Shown piece after piece: positions 57,489 to 64,000 of a stretch of DNA of 64,000 nucleotides. The stretch comes from a virus. How positions within the stretch are numbered: the stretch's first letter is position 1; every line of letters begins with the position of its first letter. The position numbers and the translations under genes were made by a program. Below the pieces are notes generated by a model. It did not search any database. It was given only the letters and a program-made list of their open reading frames with translations, and was not told where the DNA came from. The stretch is from positions 1 to 64,000 of the IMG/VR virus record IMGVR_UViG_3300042691_026747; one strand, written 5' to 3'.

Positions 57489-59093
57489 TTAATCTATATT
57501 TAATTCGTATTTGTAGTTACCACAATCCCAAACTGACAGATACCCCATATCTATCATAATTTGTTTTTCAGTTTTATTCTTATCATACCCCTCTTTAACC
57601 AAAATATCCTTTCTAAAATTATACCTGTGATATCTTTTACTATCACCTATTGTGTACCAATAGTTAGGTTTTGTCTCTGATACCAACTTAAACCCTATTT
57701 TTTCGTATAAATTACCATCTAAAGTCCATCTTTTATCCGCATAACTTACTATTTTTTTAGGTTGTTGTTTTCTAATAAAATATTTTAACATTTTAGAGGC
57801 TACACCTACCACGTTTTTAGAAGAAAACCTTACCAATTCATAAACACCATCTTCCTTTTTAGAACCTAAAACATTCCTTAAGTCAGAAAATGTCATAACA
57901 GCCACTAATTCATCTTTATGGAAAGCACCTAACTTATATTTAGATTTATCACCACCCTGTATGTGATTTTTATTTAGAAAATCCTCTTTTTCTTTTGAGT
58001 TAATTTCTTTTATTACACAGTTTCTTGCGTATAATTTTTCTTCAGATAACTTTAATATATGTTTAATTTTTTTCTTAACAATATCACAATTTTTAATCCA
58101 CTCATCAGAAAAAATGTGATATAGTTTTATACCGTGACTTTTGGCTAGTTTTTGTTTATCTAAATGATAGTTTTTGTCTTTACCCATTTTTTCTGAATGC
58201 CAAAATAAACCGTTATACTCGAAACCTATCTTTAGTTCCGGAACATATATATCTATTTCAACACCGTTTAAAGATTTTTTGTGGTTATTTATAACAGTAA
58301 CACCTAAACTTTGTATGTATTCCGATATTTCTTTTTGATGTTTTGAGGTGAAATTATTCTCTATATTATTTCTACCGACATCTAAATATGTTTTACATTC
58401 GGTTTTAAAATCTTCTGAAAAAACCTCACCGTATTTAGTTTTATATTCTTCTAAACTAATGTTATGTGATTTTAAATGAGTATTAGATATAGATCTAAAA
58501 GGTTGGTTACATATTTTACAATTTATAAAAGACTTTGGGTTATCTAAAAATATTTTTTCCTCTTTTAAATTAATACGTACATTTGGGTGGTATTCAAAAA
58601 ACTCTCTTATGTTATTATAATCATGTTGTCTTATGTGTTTAGTAATAAAACCACCTTTATTTTCAGTGTCATTAGTAGACCATTCACATAGAGGGCAATT
58701 CCATTTTTCTTTCTCAACTGTGACATCATCCATTACATCAAAATAATCTTCATACCATAATTTACCAGTGGTTTTTGTTACCATATTCCTTTTGAAGGTG
58801 GACGGTAATTCAATGTTGTAGACATTTTTTAAATGTATAACAACAAACCCCGATCTATTTAAAACATCTTTTATGATTTTACCTGTTTTCTTACATTTAA
58901 GTATTTTATTATCATATTTAGTGTAATCAACATCCACCAATACGTGTTTAACCTTACCGCCTTTTTTGTTTAAACTTACACCATTATTACTTAAAATGGA
59001 TTTAACTTTTAGTTTACCTACGTGTAATAACTCACATATTTGATTAATTGATAATTTTTCTTCTGTATATAATTTGACTATATCTTGTTCCAT
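57489..59093 (-). CDS. Homing endonuclease with zinc fingers, PD-(D/E)XK-type nuclease and GNAT-like domain
   Basis: 534 residues from MEQDIVKLYTEEKLSINQIC; longer upstream starts have a hydrophobic, unlikely leader. Order: a helix-turn-helix-like start, an about 100-residue middle, then C2H2-like fingers (WNCPLCEWSTND with KHIRQHD, and NCKICNQPF with THLKSH). The nuclease is GVEIDIYVPELKIGFEYNGL with FWHSEK and LAKSHGIKLYHIFSDEW. The last about 150 residues (KYKLGAFHKDELVAVMTFSD, YELVRFSS, YADKRWTLDGNLYEKIGFK) look like a GNAT/Mom-type fold. It lies just beyond the capsid gene terminator, a typical site for a homing gene. Confidence 0.75.
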   Translation of the reverse strand: MEQDIVKLYTEEKLSINQICELLHVGKLKVKSILSNNGVSLNKKGGKVKHVLVDVDYTKYDNKILKCKKTGKIIKDVLNRSGFVVIHLKNVYNIELPSTFKRNMVTKTTGKLWYEDYFDVMDDVTVEKEKWNCPLCEWSTNDTENKGGFITKHIRQHDYNNIREFFEYHPNVRINLKEEKIFLDNPKSFINCKICNQPFRSISNTHLKSHNISLEEYKTKYGEVFSEDFKTECKTYLDVGRNNIENNFTSKHQKEISEYIQSLGVTVINNHKKSLNGVEIDIYVPELKIGFEYNGLFWHSEKMGKDKNYHLDKQKLAKSHGIKLYHIFSDEWIKNCDIVKKKIKHILKLSEEKLYARNCVIKEINSKEKEDFLNKNHIQGGDKSKYKLGAFHKDELVAVMTFSDLRNVLGSKKEDGVYELVRFSSKNVVGVASKMLKYFIRKQQPKKIVSYADKRWTLDGNLYEKIGFKLVSETKPNYWYTIGDSKRYHRYNFRKDILVKEGYDKNKTEKQIMIDMGYLSVWDCGNYKYELNID

Positions 59094-59156
59094 AAATATA
59101 ATTATACCATAATTAGGTATTAAAGTAAATAGGTTATATGGTATTAATAAGACATA

Positions 59157-59184
59157 AAAAAAGAGGGACAATTGTCCCTCTTTT
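59157..59184. terminator. Terminator of the capsid operon
   Basis: AAAAGAGGGACA and TGTCCCTCTTTT form a perfect stem with a central ATT-type turn and T-run in the leftward direction. It separates the capsid gene from the endonuclease gene. Confidence 0.88.
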
Positions 59185-59212
59185 ATATTAGAATATTAGT
59201 TTTTTACACTAA

Positions 59213-60982
59213 TTAACGTAATTCTCTTACGTCGAATGTACGTAATCCATCTACACGAATATGGCCATAGAAGCGATTATTAACCATTTTTTTGGCGTAA
59301 CGTGTCATTATACCCTTTACTGGTACGAAGTTGAACGGATTGTACATTGTAGGAGTCAACTGCATTGGTACATACGGAGCGTAGATGTAACCAGTGTCAA
59401 GTAATGACTTACCTTTATGTCCGATGATAACAGAGTACGCTGGAGCGTATGGGTCACGGTAAACAGTGTAACGACCATTTAATGAACCTACTCTTTCAAT
59501 ACCCATGTTATATTGGTCTTGCTCAGGAGCTGCGTTAGATACGTGGAAGTATTCTAAATCGTCTAATACTGCTGATACCTCAGAAGATACAACAACGAAG
59601 TTAGCTCCACCTCTTAACGTAGATTTGTGGATTTGAGCTGAGATTTGGTTGACAGCCGTCATCAAAGTTTGGTTCCAATCTTTTTGAGTGTAACCATTGT
59701 TGTTTGGTAAACGCTTCCATCCGTTGTAATCCCAACGTAATTGCCATGCTGCACCTTTACGTAAATCCATTAAGATTTCACGGTCAATTTCAGCCGCAAC
59801 TTGCTCAGATAATAATGCTGTTAATTCAGCTTCAGCATCGATGTTGTGGAATGCACTAACGTCTTGTGCTAATTCAGGAGTCCAAGTAGCTCTTAACTTA
59901 CGTTCAGTAACCGATACAGTTACAGATTCAAGTTCAAAAGAAACTTCACCCATGTTAGATTCAGCTTCTAAATCAGCGTATTGTCTCCAAGCGATAGCTA
60001 CGAAAGATGCTGATGTTACAGAAGTTCCTGTATAATTAGCCCCGATATATCCATCAAATGTTTTAGTTGAACAAGAAACACAATTTGGACTTGTGAAATC
60101 TAATTCAATATACAATTTACCATCTGCTGAACAAATATCACCGTAGTCAACAATACCTCTACCGTATTTTTGAGTTACTAAACGGAAAGGAATTTGGTCA
60201 CCTTGATTGAAAATTACATTTCCAGAAGGATCTAATACTTGAGTACCAGCTACAACTGTTAATGAAGCTAAGAAAGATTCTGTATCCATTTCATTTCCAT
60301 CAGGACCTACTAAACGTCCAGGAGCTGTACTGCTAAAACCTTTAACTTCAAATTTTTGGTAACGTAATGAACCATCAGAAGCTGCTGGAGTTTTTCCTGC
60401 TACATATTCACTTCCACTTGTACAAGCTGTTAATACAACTGCTGTACCAGAAACAACTTTAAGAGTAATTTCACCTTTTGATTGATCGTATAATCCATCG
60501 TTATAGAAAATATCATAAAGGTTTTTAGTACAACCACTAAATGTAGATTCAGGACAGTTAACACAACTAGCGATAGCTAAACCTCTATGTTTAGATGTAC
60601 CACCGTTTGTACCAGCTAAGAAAGCTGCGTCATCAACTCTATCAGACGTTTTTGGAACGAAGTAGAATAATTTACCGATTGGTAAATTTAAAGCTTGAAC
60701 CGATACGATATCGTTAGCTAATAATTTAGAGAATACACGTCTTACGATTGGAAACACTACAGTTTCAAAAGATCCAGTAGATCCTCCACCTGCAGTAGAT
60801 GTTTCACTGATAAGAGTTGATGCTTGGTTTTCATATAACAAAGCGATGTTTTCTCTGATGTGGCCTTCAAGACCCTCTAAGAACCCTAAAGATTCCCATT
60901 TGTTTACAGTTGCCTCACGGATTGCTTTTTGATGCTTTAATCCGATATTACCAACCTCACCTGATTTTAATAAATATCCCAT
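59213..60982 (-). CDS. 23: Major capsid protein, gp23-like
   Basis: 589 residues (T4 gp23 has 521). HIRENIALLYENQ leads to a prohead-protease site LISE|T (Glu60). After it follow VFPIVRRVFSKLLANDIVSVQALNLPIG in two parts (positions 76-103), the classic gp23 start of the mature fold. RATWTPELAQDVSAFHN, then VPMQLTPTMYNPFNFVPVKG and TRYAKKMVNNRFYGHI mark the conserved C-terminal half. Between about 115 and 350 is a large insertion with CVNC and CVSC pairs. Codon use is more GC-rich than neighbours, fitting high expression. Confidence 0.93.
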   Translation of the reverse strand: MGYLLKSGEVGNIGLKHQKAIREATVNKWESLGFLEGLEGHIRENIALLYENQASTLISETSTAGGGSTGSFETVVFPIVRRVFSKLLANDIVSVQALNLPIGKLFYFVPKTSDRVDDAAFLAGTNGGTSKHRGLAIASCVNCPESTFSGCTKNLYDIFYNDGLYDQSKGEITLKVVSGTAVVLTACTSGSEYVAGKTPAASDGSLRYQKFEVKGFSSTAPGRLVGPDGNEMDTESFLASLTVVAGTQVLDPSGNVIFNQGDQIPFRLVTQKYGRGIVDYGDICSADGKLYIELDFTSPNCVSCSTKTFDGYIGANYTGTSVTSASFVAIAWRQYADLEAESNMGEVSFELESVTVSVTERKLRATWTPELAQDVSAFHNIDAEAELTALLSEQVAAEIDREILMDLRKGAAWQLRWDYNGWKRLPNNNGYTQKDWNQTLMTAVNQISAQIHKSTLRGGANFVVVSSEVSAVLDDLEYFHVSNAAPEQDQYNMGIERVGSLNGRYTVYRDPYAPAYSVIIGHKGKSLLDTGYIYAPYVPMQLTPTMYNPFNFVPVKGIMTRYAKKMVNNRFYGHIRVDGLRTFDVRELR

Positions 60983-61013
60983 TTTTTATTGGTTTTTTAA
61001 TTGTTATTTGTTA

Positions 61014-62495
61014 TTATTTTTTGTAACTGTAACCCCAAAGTTTTTTCATTTTTTCAATCTCTGGGTGTACAAAAACACTTTGTTCACTGATTAATGCTCC
61101 ACTAGAAGAAGTGTTATTGATTTTTTCTTCAATAGTTTCCTTTATAGGTGCCTTACTGTTAGAAATTTCTTTAACAAGTTGTTTATAAATTGATTGAGAT
61201 TCTTTTAAAGATTTAGCCGAATCCAATCTTTTTAATATGTCATTCTTTTCTTCTTTAGTAGTTGTATTTTCAGTGAATAATCTTACTGCGTAAGTAAGAT
61301 TGCTGTTGAACACAGCCACTTCTTGAAGTTTTGTTCTGAACTGTTTAAGAGCGTCTACCATTTTTTCGTAGTTTTCTTTTAGTTCCTTATTTTCTACTTC
61401 AAGTTCAGAATTTCTGGTATTTAAGTTTGTGTTTTCTTTGATGAGTTTTGAAATCTGTGGAGTTTTAGATTCACCAACATAAAGATGTCTTGGAGCAGCT
61501 TTTGGTTTGTCTAAACCATTACGTCCAAATCTTCTGCCAGCACCTAAAGTACGTGACATATAATCCATGTGATCTTCATCATCATGTTTCATATAATCCA
61601 TATGGTCTTCACCCTCGTCTTCCATAGATTTTTCGATAGCCATACCTCTTTTCTTTTCATAAGGTGTAATATCGTGGTCTTTGTCTAAATCAGCCTTTTC
61701 AGGATTTTTTAAACCACTTTTCTTATAGTTCATATAAGACATTTTATCACCCATGTAAGACATTTCGTCTTCGGCATAATCCATGTAAGACATTTCGTCT
61801 TCCATTTCTTCCTCACCATCATCCACAACTATTTCGTAGATAACGTTATCAGAACCTTCTTCACCCTCACCAAGTTCAATTTCACCAGCTTCAACGCTAG
61901 CAACTTCACCTGCCGGGTTCATTTCGATTCTGTATTCAGAACCAGATTTGTTGTCTTTAAGAGTTACGATACCGTTGTCGTTAACAACTTCGATTTCATC
62001 TTCAGGACCCATTTTTTTGAATACTGAGATTACGTCTGATAATGGTTCTTGTGTAAGATCCACAGTTTCAACGTCACCCATAACTTCTTCAGTTTCATCA
62101 CCAAGATCTAAATCCATTTCCCCCTCTTCTTCACCTTCTTCGGTTTCAAAGTCAAGGTCTAAATCTTCAATCTCAGTTTCCTCTTCTTCACCACCTAAGT
62201 CAAGATCCATTTCGGTTTCTTCAGTCTCGTCTTCACCTTCTTCTTCAGTGTCTAAACCCAAGTCTAATTCTTCCTCTTCTTCTTCAGTGTCTAAGTCAAG
62301 GTCTAATTCTTCTTCCTCTTCTTCATCCTCTTTCAATCTTTTTTTCGAACCAGTTAATGATTCCTTTACCATTTCTTCAATTTCTGAACTCATCGTCTGA
62401 GACAGTATTTCTTTTGCGTTTGATTTGAAAGTGGCGTCAATTTCTTGTGCCTCAAGAAGAGCTTCCTCAATAATTGATTTCTTTTCGTTTGCCAT
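61014..62495 (-). CDS. 22: Prohead core scaffold protein, gp22-like
   Basis: 493 residues (T4 gp22 has 269). The start IIEEALLEAQEIDATFKSNA parallels T4 gp22 (LIAEAQKIDA). Residues about 55-150 are a long Glu/Asp/Leu repeat region (LDLDLDTEEE type). Residues about 230-320 contain MSYM and HMDYM repeats. The conserved core follows: a coiled coil from about 355 (NLNTRNSELEVENKELKENY), then a helix to LKESQSIYKQLVKEI. The end has LISEQSVFVHPEIEKMKKLW. It lies directly upstream of the capsid gene, as in T4, and should be degraded by the prohead protease after assembly. Confidence 0.88.
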   Translation of the reverse strand: MANEKKSIIEEALLEAQEIDATFKSNAKEILSQTMSSEIEEMVKESLTGSKKRLKEDEEEEEELDLDLDTEEEEEELDLGLDTEEEGEDETEETEMDLDLGGEEEETEIEDLDLDFETEEGEEEGEMDLDLGDETEEVMGDVETVDLTQEPLSDVISVFKKMGPEDEIEVVNDNGIVTLKDNKSGSEYRIEMNPAGEVASVEAGEIELGEGEEGSDNVIYEIVVDDGEEEMEDEMSYMDYAEDEMSYMGDKMSYMNYKKSGLKNPEKADLDKDHDITPYEKKRGMAIEKSMEDEGEDHMDYMKHDDEDHMDYMSRTLGAGRRFGRNGLDKPKAAPRHLYVGESKTPQISKLIKENTNLNTRNSELEVENKELKENYEKMVDALKQFRTKLQEVAVFNSNLTYAVRLFTENTTTKEEKNDILKRLDSAKSLKESQSIYKQLVKEISNSKAPIKETIEEKINNTSSSGALISEQSVFVHPEIEKMKKLWGYSYKK

Positions 62496-62527
62496 TTTCT
62501 TTTTTTATTGTTTTTAATGGTTATATT

Positions 62528-62554
62528 ATCTCGCTTACACGAGATTTATAAATA
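62528..62554 (-). promoter_or_regulatory. Late promoter and 5'-terminal hairpin of the capsid operon
   Basis: On the minus strand TATTTATA (62554-62547) is followed within two bases by a perfect hairpin, ATCTCG-TGTAAG-CGAGAT (62545-62528). If transcription starts about six bases after the box, the hairpin lies at or close to the very 5' end of the core/capsid message. Such terminal hairpins can protect messages from decay. Confidence 0.55.
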
Positions 62555-62626
62555 AATATGTATTAAGACGGCAAAGTGCAATAACTTGATAATAAAAAAG
62601 TTAAAAATTTTTATAAAAAATTGTGA

Positions 62627-62634
62627 TATTTATT
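62627..62634 (+). promoter_or_regulatory. Candidate late promoter box
   Basis: TATTTATT with TGA in front, four bases before the ATG at 62639. The spacing is tighter than elsewhere, so use as a promoter for this start is uncertain. Confidence 0.3.
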
Positions 62635-62638
62635 AAAT

Positions 62639-63112
62639 ATGAAAGATAAAATCAGACTTATTTTAAGGGAATTTGTAGAAAATCAATCAAAAAACGACGT
62701 TTCTGATAAAGCAGATTATATGCAAAAAAAAATTATTAAAAAGTCAAAATATCCTGCTGAGACTAAAAAAATTAGTCATATGAAAGATGAGATTGGTAAA
62801 AAAGTAAAAAATGCTTATAAAGATATAACTGGTGAAGAACCAGTTAGTGATGATAATATTGTGGTAAAAGTTGATGACAATATTAAAGCTGGTAAAATTG
62901 GATCATTTAAACACCCTGAAAACGAAAAAGACCTTGGAATTATGAAAATTCATCCCAAAGCCTTAGAAGATAAAGAATATGTTGAAGATATTCTGAAACA
63001 TGAATTAATACACGCTTCACATGGACATAAAAACACTGAAGCCAGAAATCATAAAGGTATATTTCAAGATTTGGCAGATCGTGTTGGTCTACCTAAAAAA
63101 TATAGACATTAA
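62639..63112 (+). CDS. Zinc metallopeptidase-like protein (HExxH) with targeting-like N-terminus
   Basis: 157 residues. It starts MKDKIRLILREFVENQ with an L-x-E site (Leu9-Glu11). Near residue 26 is DKADYMQKK, the Y-M motif. The C-terminal third has ILKHELIHASHGH, an HExxH zinc site, followed by EARNHKGIFQDLADRVGL, whose His or Glu may be the third ligand. It resembles SprT/anti-restriction-type minimal metallopeptidases. If carried in the head it could act in the cell at infection onset. Its 3' end overlaps the convergent gene by four bases. Confidence 0.65.
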   Translation: MKDKIRLILREFVENQSKNDVSDKADYMQKKIIKKSKYPAETKKISHMKDEIGKKVKNAYKDITGEEPVSDDNIVVKVDDNIKAGKIGSFKHPENEKDLGIMKIHPKALEDKEYVEDILKHELIHASHGHKNTEARNHKGIFQDLADRVGLPKKYRH

Positions 63113-63369
63113 TTTTTACTTACAACTTTCGGTTGTAATTCAGGATCTGGTACTAAGATAATATCCTCAATAGGGCTCTTAGTTGTACTAACAATTTCAT
63201 AATCCATTACAGAATCTTTTAAATAAACACGTGTACGTGCCTCAGCCTCAGTACATGTCATAGCATCAACAAGATACTGTGTTCTAATCTTTTTTGGTTT
63301 ACCATTATTTTCGTTGATGGTTTCAAATTCTACTTTCACTAAGAAGTATTTTGCTACATTATCATTCAT
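63109..63369 (-). CDS. DUF4494-like small protein
   Basis: 86 residues. AKYFLVKVEFETINENNGKP, then KKIRTQYLVDAMTCTEAEARTRVYL matches, as recalled, the DUF4494 pattern (YLVDAxSFTEAEAR) of Bacteroidetes. Function unknown. On the minus strand a TATAAATA lies 15 bases before the start. The assignment supports a Bacteroidetes host but rests on motif memory. Confidence 0.6.
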   Translation of the reverse strand: MNDNVAKYFLVKVEFETINENNGKPKKIRTQYLVDAMTCTEAEARTRVYLKDSVMDYEIVSTTKSPIEDIILVPDPELQPKVVSKN

Positions 63370-63384
63370 TGTTTTAATTTTTTA

Positions 63385-63392
63385 TATTTATA
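63385..63392 (-). promoter_or_regulatory. TATAAATA box, T4 orientation
   Basis: On the minus strand TATAAATA lies 15 bases before the start at 63369. Other boxes in this window read TATTTATA in the direction of transcription, so this one is either a variant or chance. Confidence 0.3.
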
Positions 63393-63409
63393 CAACAATT
63401 CTACAAAAA

Positions 63410-63442
63410 AATAAGGGATATGTAAACCACATATCCCTTATT
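63410..63442. terminator. Terminator after the gene at 63464
   Basis: ATAAGGGATATGT (63411-63423) and ACATATCCCTTAT (63429-63441) form a 13-base-pair stem with a five-base loop, flanked by A and T residues. It ends the leftward transcript. Confidence 0.85.
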
Positions 63443-63463
63443 TATATTAAAATATTATATTGA

Positions 63464-63949
63464 TTATTCTTCGTCAAAATCTCTTGGTGAAGGTCTTCCA
63501 CCTCTAAGACTTCCTAAATGTCTTTTTTCTGCCTCAATAGCTTCTTTACCTAAATTTCTAACAGAACCTTCCATCTTAGTTAAAAAATTTTCTAAAGCCA
63601 CCCTAAGTTGGTCATCTAAAACCTCAGGTGATAAATCATTTAATTCATTTAAAGAACTAACTATGGTATTATAATGATGTTTGATAGTTCCCATATATCC
63701 ACCAGCGTGTGTGGCAAACATACTTGGATCATCATAACCACCATATTCATTTATATAATCTTCTTTTATTGGTGATTTTTTCTTAACATCCTTAACACAT
63801 CTTTCATATCTTTCTTTTTGTGCTTTGGTCCATTTACTTCTTTCTGTAGTACCTATTTTATCACCAACTGATTTTGTACAAACAGACCAAGGATTTACTT
63901 TCTTACCTTTTTTCTTGGCCTCTAATATTACTCTGTCTATAAAATTCAT
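63464..63949 (-). CDS. Conserved small phage protein with targeting-like N-terminus
   Basis: 161 residues. It starts MNFIDRVILEAKKKGKK, with an I-L-E|A site (Ile8-Glu10). Next comes NPWSVCTKSVGDKIGTTERS and YERCVKDVKKKSPIKEDY, a pattern of two Cys with Lys-rich helices seen in many marine phage proteins of unknown role. The rest is helical (YNTIVSSLNELNDLSPEVL) with a basic, Gly-rich end. The frame stays open to the window edge upstream, so a longer form cannot be excluded, but the leader motif supports this start. Confidence 0.65.
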   Translation of the reverse strand: MNFIDRVILEAKKKGKKVNPWSVCTKSVGDKIGTTERSKWTKAQKERYERCVKDVKKKSPIKEDYINEYGGYDDPSMFATHAGGYMGTIKHHYNTIVSSLNELNDLSPEVLDDQLRVALENFLTKMEGSVRNLGKEAIEAEKRHLGSLRGGRPSPRDFDEE

Positions 63950-64000
63950 TTTTAAAAATTTTTTCTTGCTGCTTAGGATCTTTTTGATCTTTGCAAAGCT

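Noticed and set aside
61948-62400. Ser-rich plus-strand frame opposite the core gene
   Set aside because: It is the antisense of the acidic repeats (GAA/GAT codons read backwards give Ser), so its composition is explained by the real gene.
63902-64000. Partial minus-strand frame at the right edge ending near 63902
   Set aside because: A charged 32-codon tail could be the end of an upstream gene overlapping the gene at 63949, but two frames are open to the edge and nothing decides between them.

Overview
The window is a 64-kb stretch of an AT-rich, densely packed genome of a large tailed phage of the T4-like myovirus type. The T4 hallmark genes are a gp23-type major capsid protein, a gp22-type prohead core protein, a gp43-type family B DNA polymerase, a gp55-type late sigma factor, a gp5-type baseplate hub/spike protein, and probable gp13/gp14 neck proteins. 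The host is probably a member of the Bacteroidetes, perhaps a flavobacterium. Three things suggest this: host-style promoters (TTTG, 19 bases, TATCTTTG) before a small gene cluster, A-rich leaders without Shine-Dalgarno sequences, and DUF4494/DUF4254-like small proteins. No rRNA, tRNA, CRISPR array, integrase or insertion sequence was seen. No gap between genes exceeds about 150 bases.

Layout. 1-758 (minus): end of a structural cluster with a gp14-like neck protein. 842-15659 (plus): SNF2-type helicase, gp13-like neck protein, then about 11 kb of fibre and adhesin proteins (YadA-like beta-roll, His-X-His repeats, duplicated beta-helix, LamG-like domain). 15752-22404: DNA polymerase, then small probable virion proteins interrupted by a homing endonuclease, a 20-residue Cys/Lys/Gly peptide and a terminator. 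22492-46255: about 24 kb dominated by glycan genes (around fourteen glycosyltransferase-like proteins, an aminotransferase, an acyltransferase, two methyltransferases, nucleotidyltransferase, HAD phosphatase, aldolase and a kinase fusion). Interspersed are a DEDD exonuclease, dUTPase, an HslV-like protein, PhoH and a HAD-like protein lacking its nucleophile. 46255-53471: gp55-like sigma factor, a second homing endonuclease, tail and baseplate genes. 53502-56618: a small regulatory island with host-type promoters and terminators. 56610-63949 (mostly minus): a third homing endonuclease and the capsid operon (core, capsid protein), with further internal-protein candidates.

How the parts fit. The gp55-like factor probably reads a TATTTATA-type late promoter. 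Five copies lie exactly 13 bases before a start codon. Several copies sit in the loop of an inverted repeat whose right arm covers or abuts the start codon. This is the arrangement known from T4 lysozyme: read-through RNA is folded and silent, while late RNA starting inside the repeat can be translated. The best case is a perfect 14-base-pair repeat at 18616-18652.

Seven small proteins start with a short amphipathic helix ending in I/L-x-E, like the capsid-targeting peptides of T4 internal proteins. They include a WYL-like protein and an HExxH metallopeptidase, and may form a packaged, injected protein set. The glycan island could decorate the virion or rebuild a host surface polymer.
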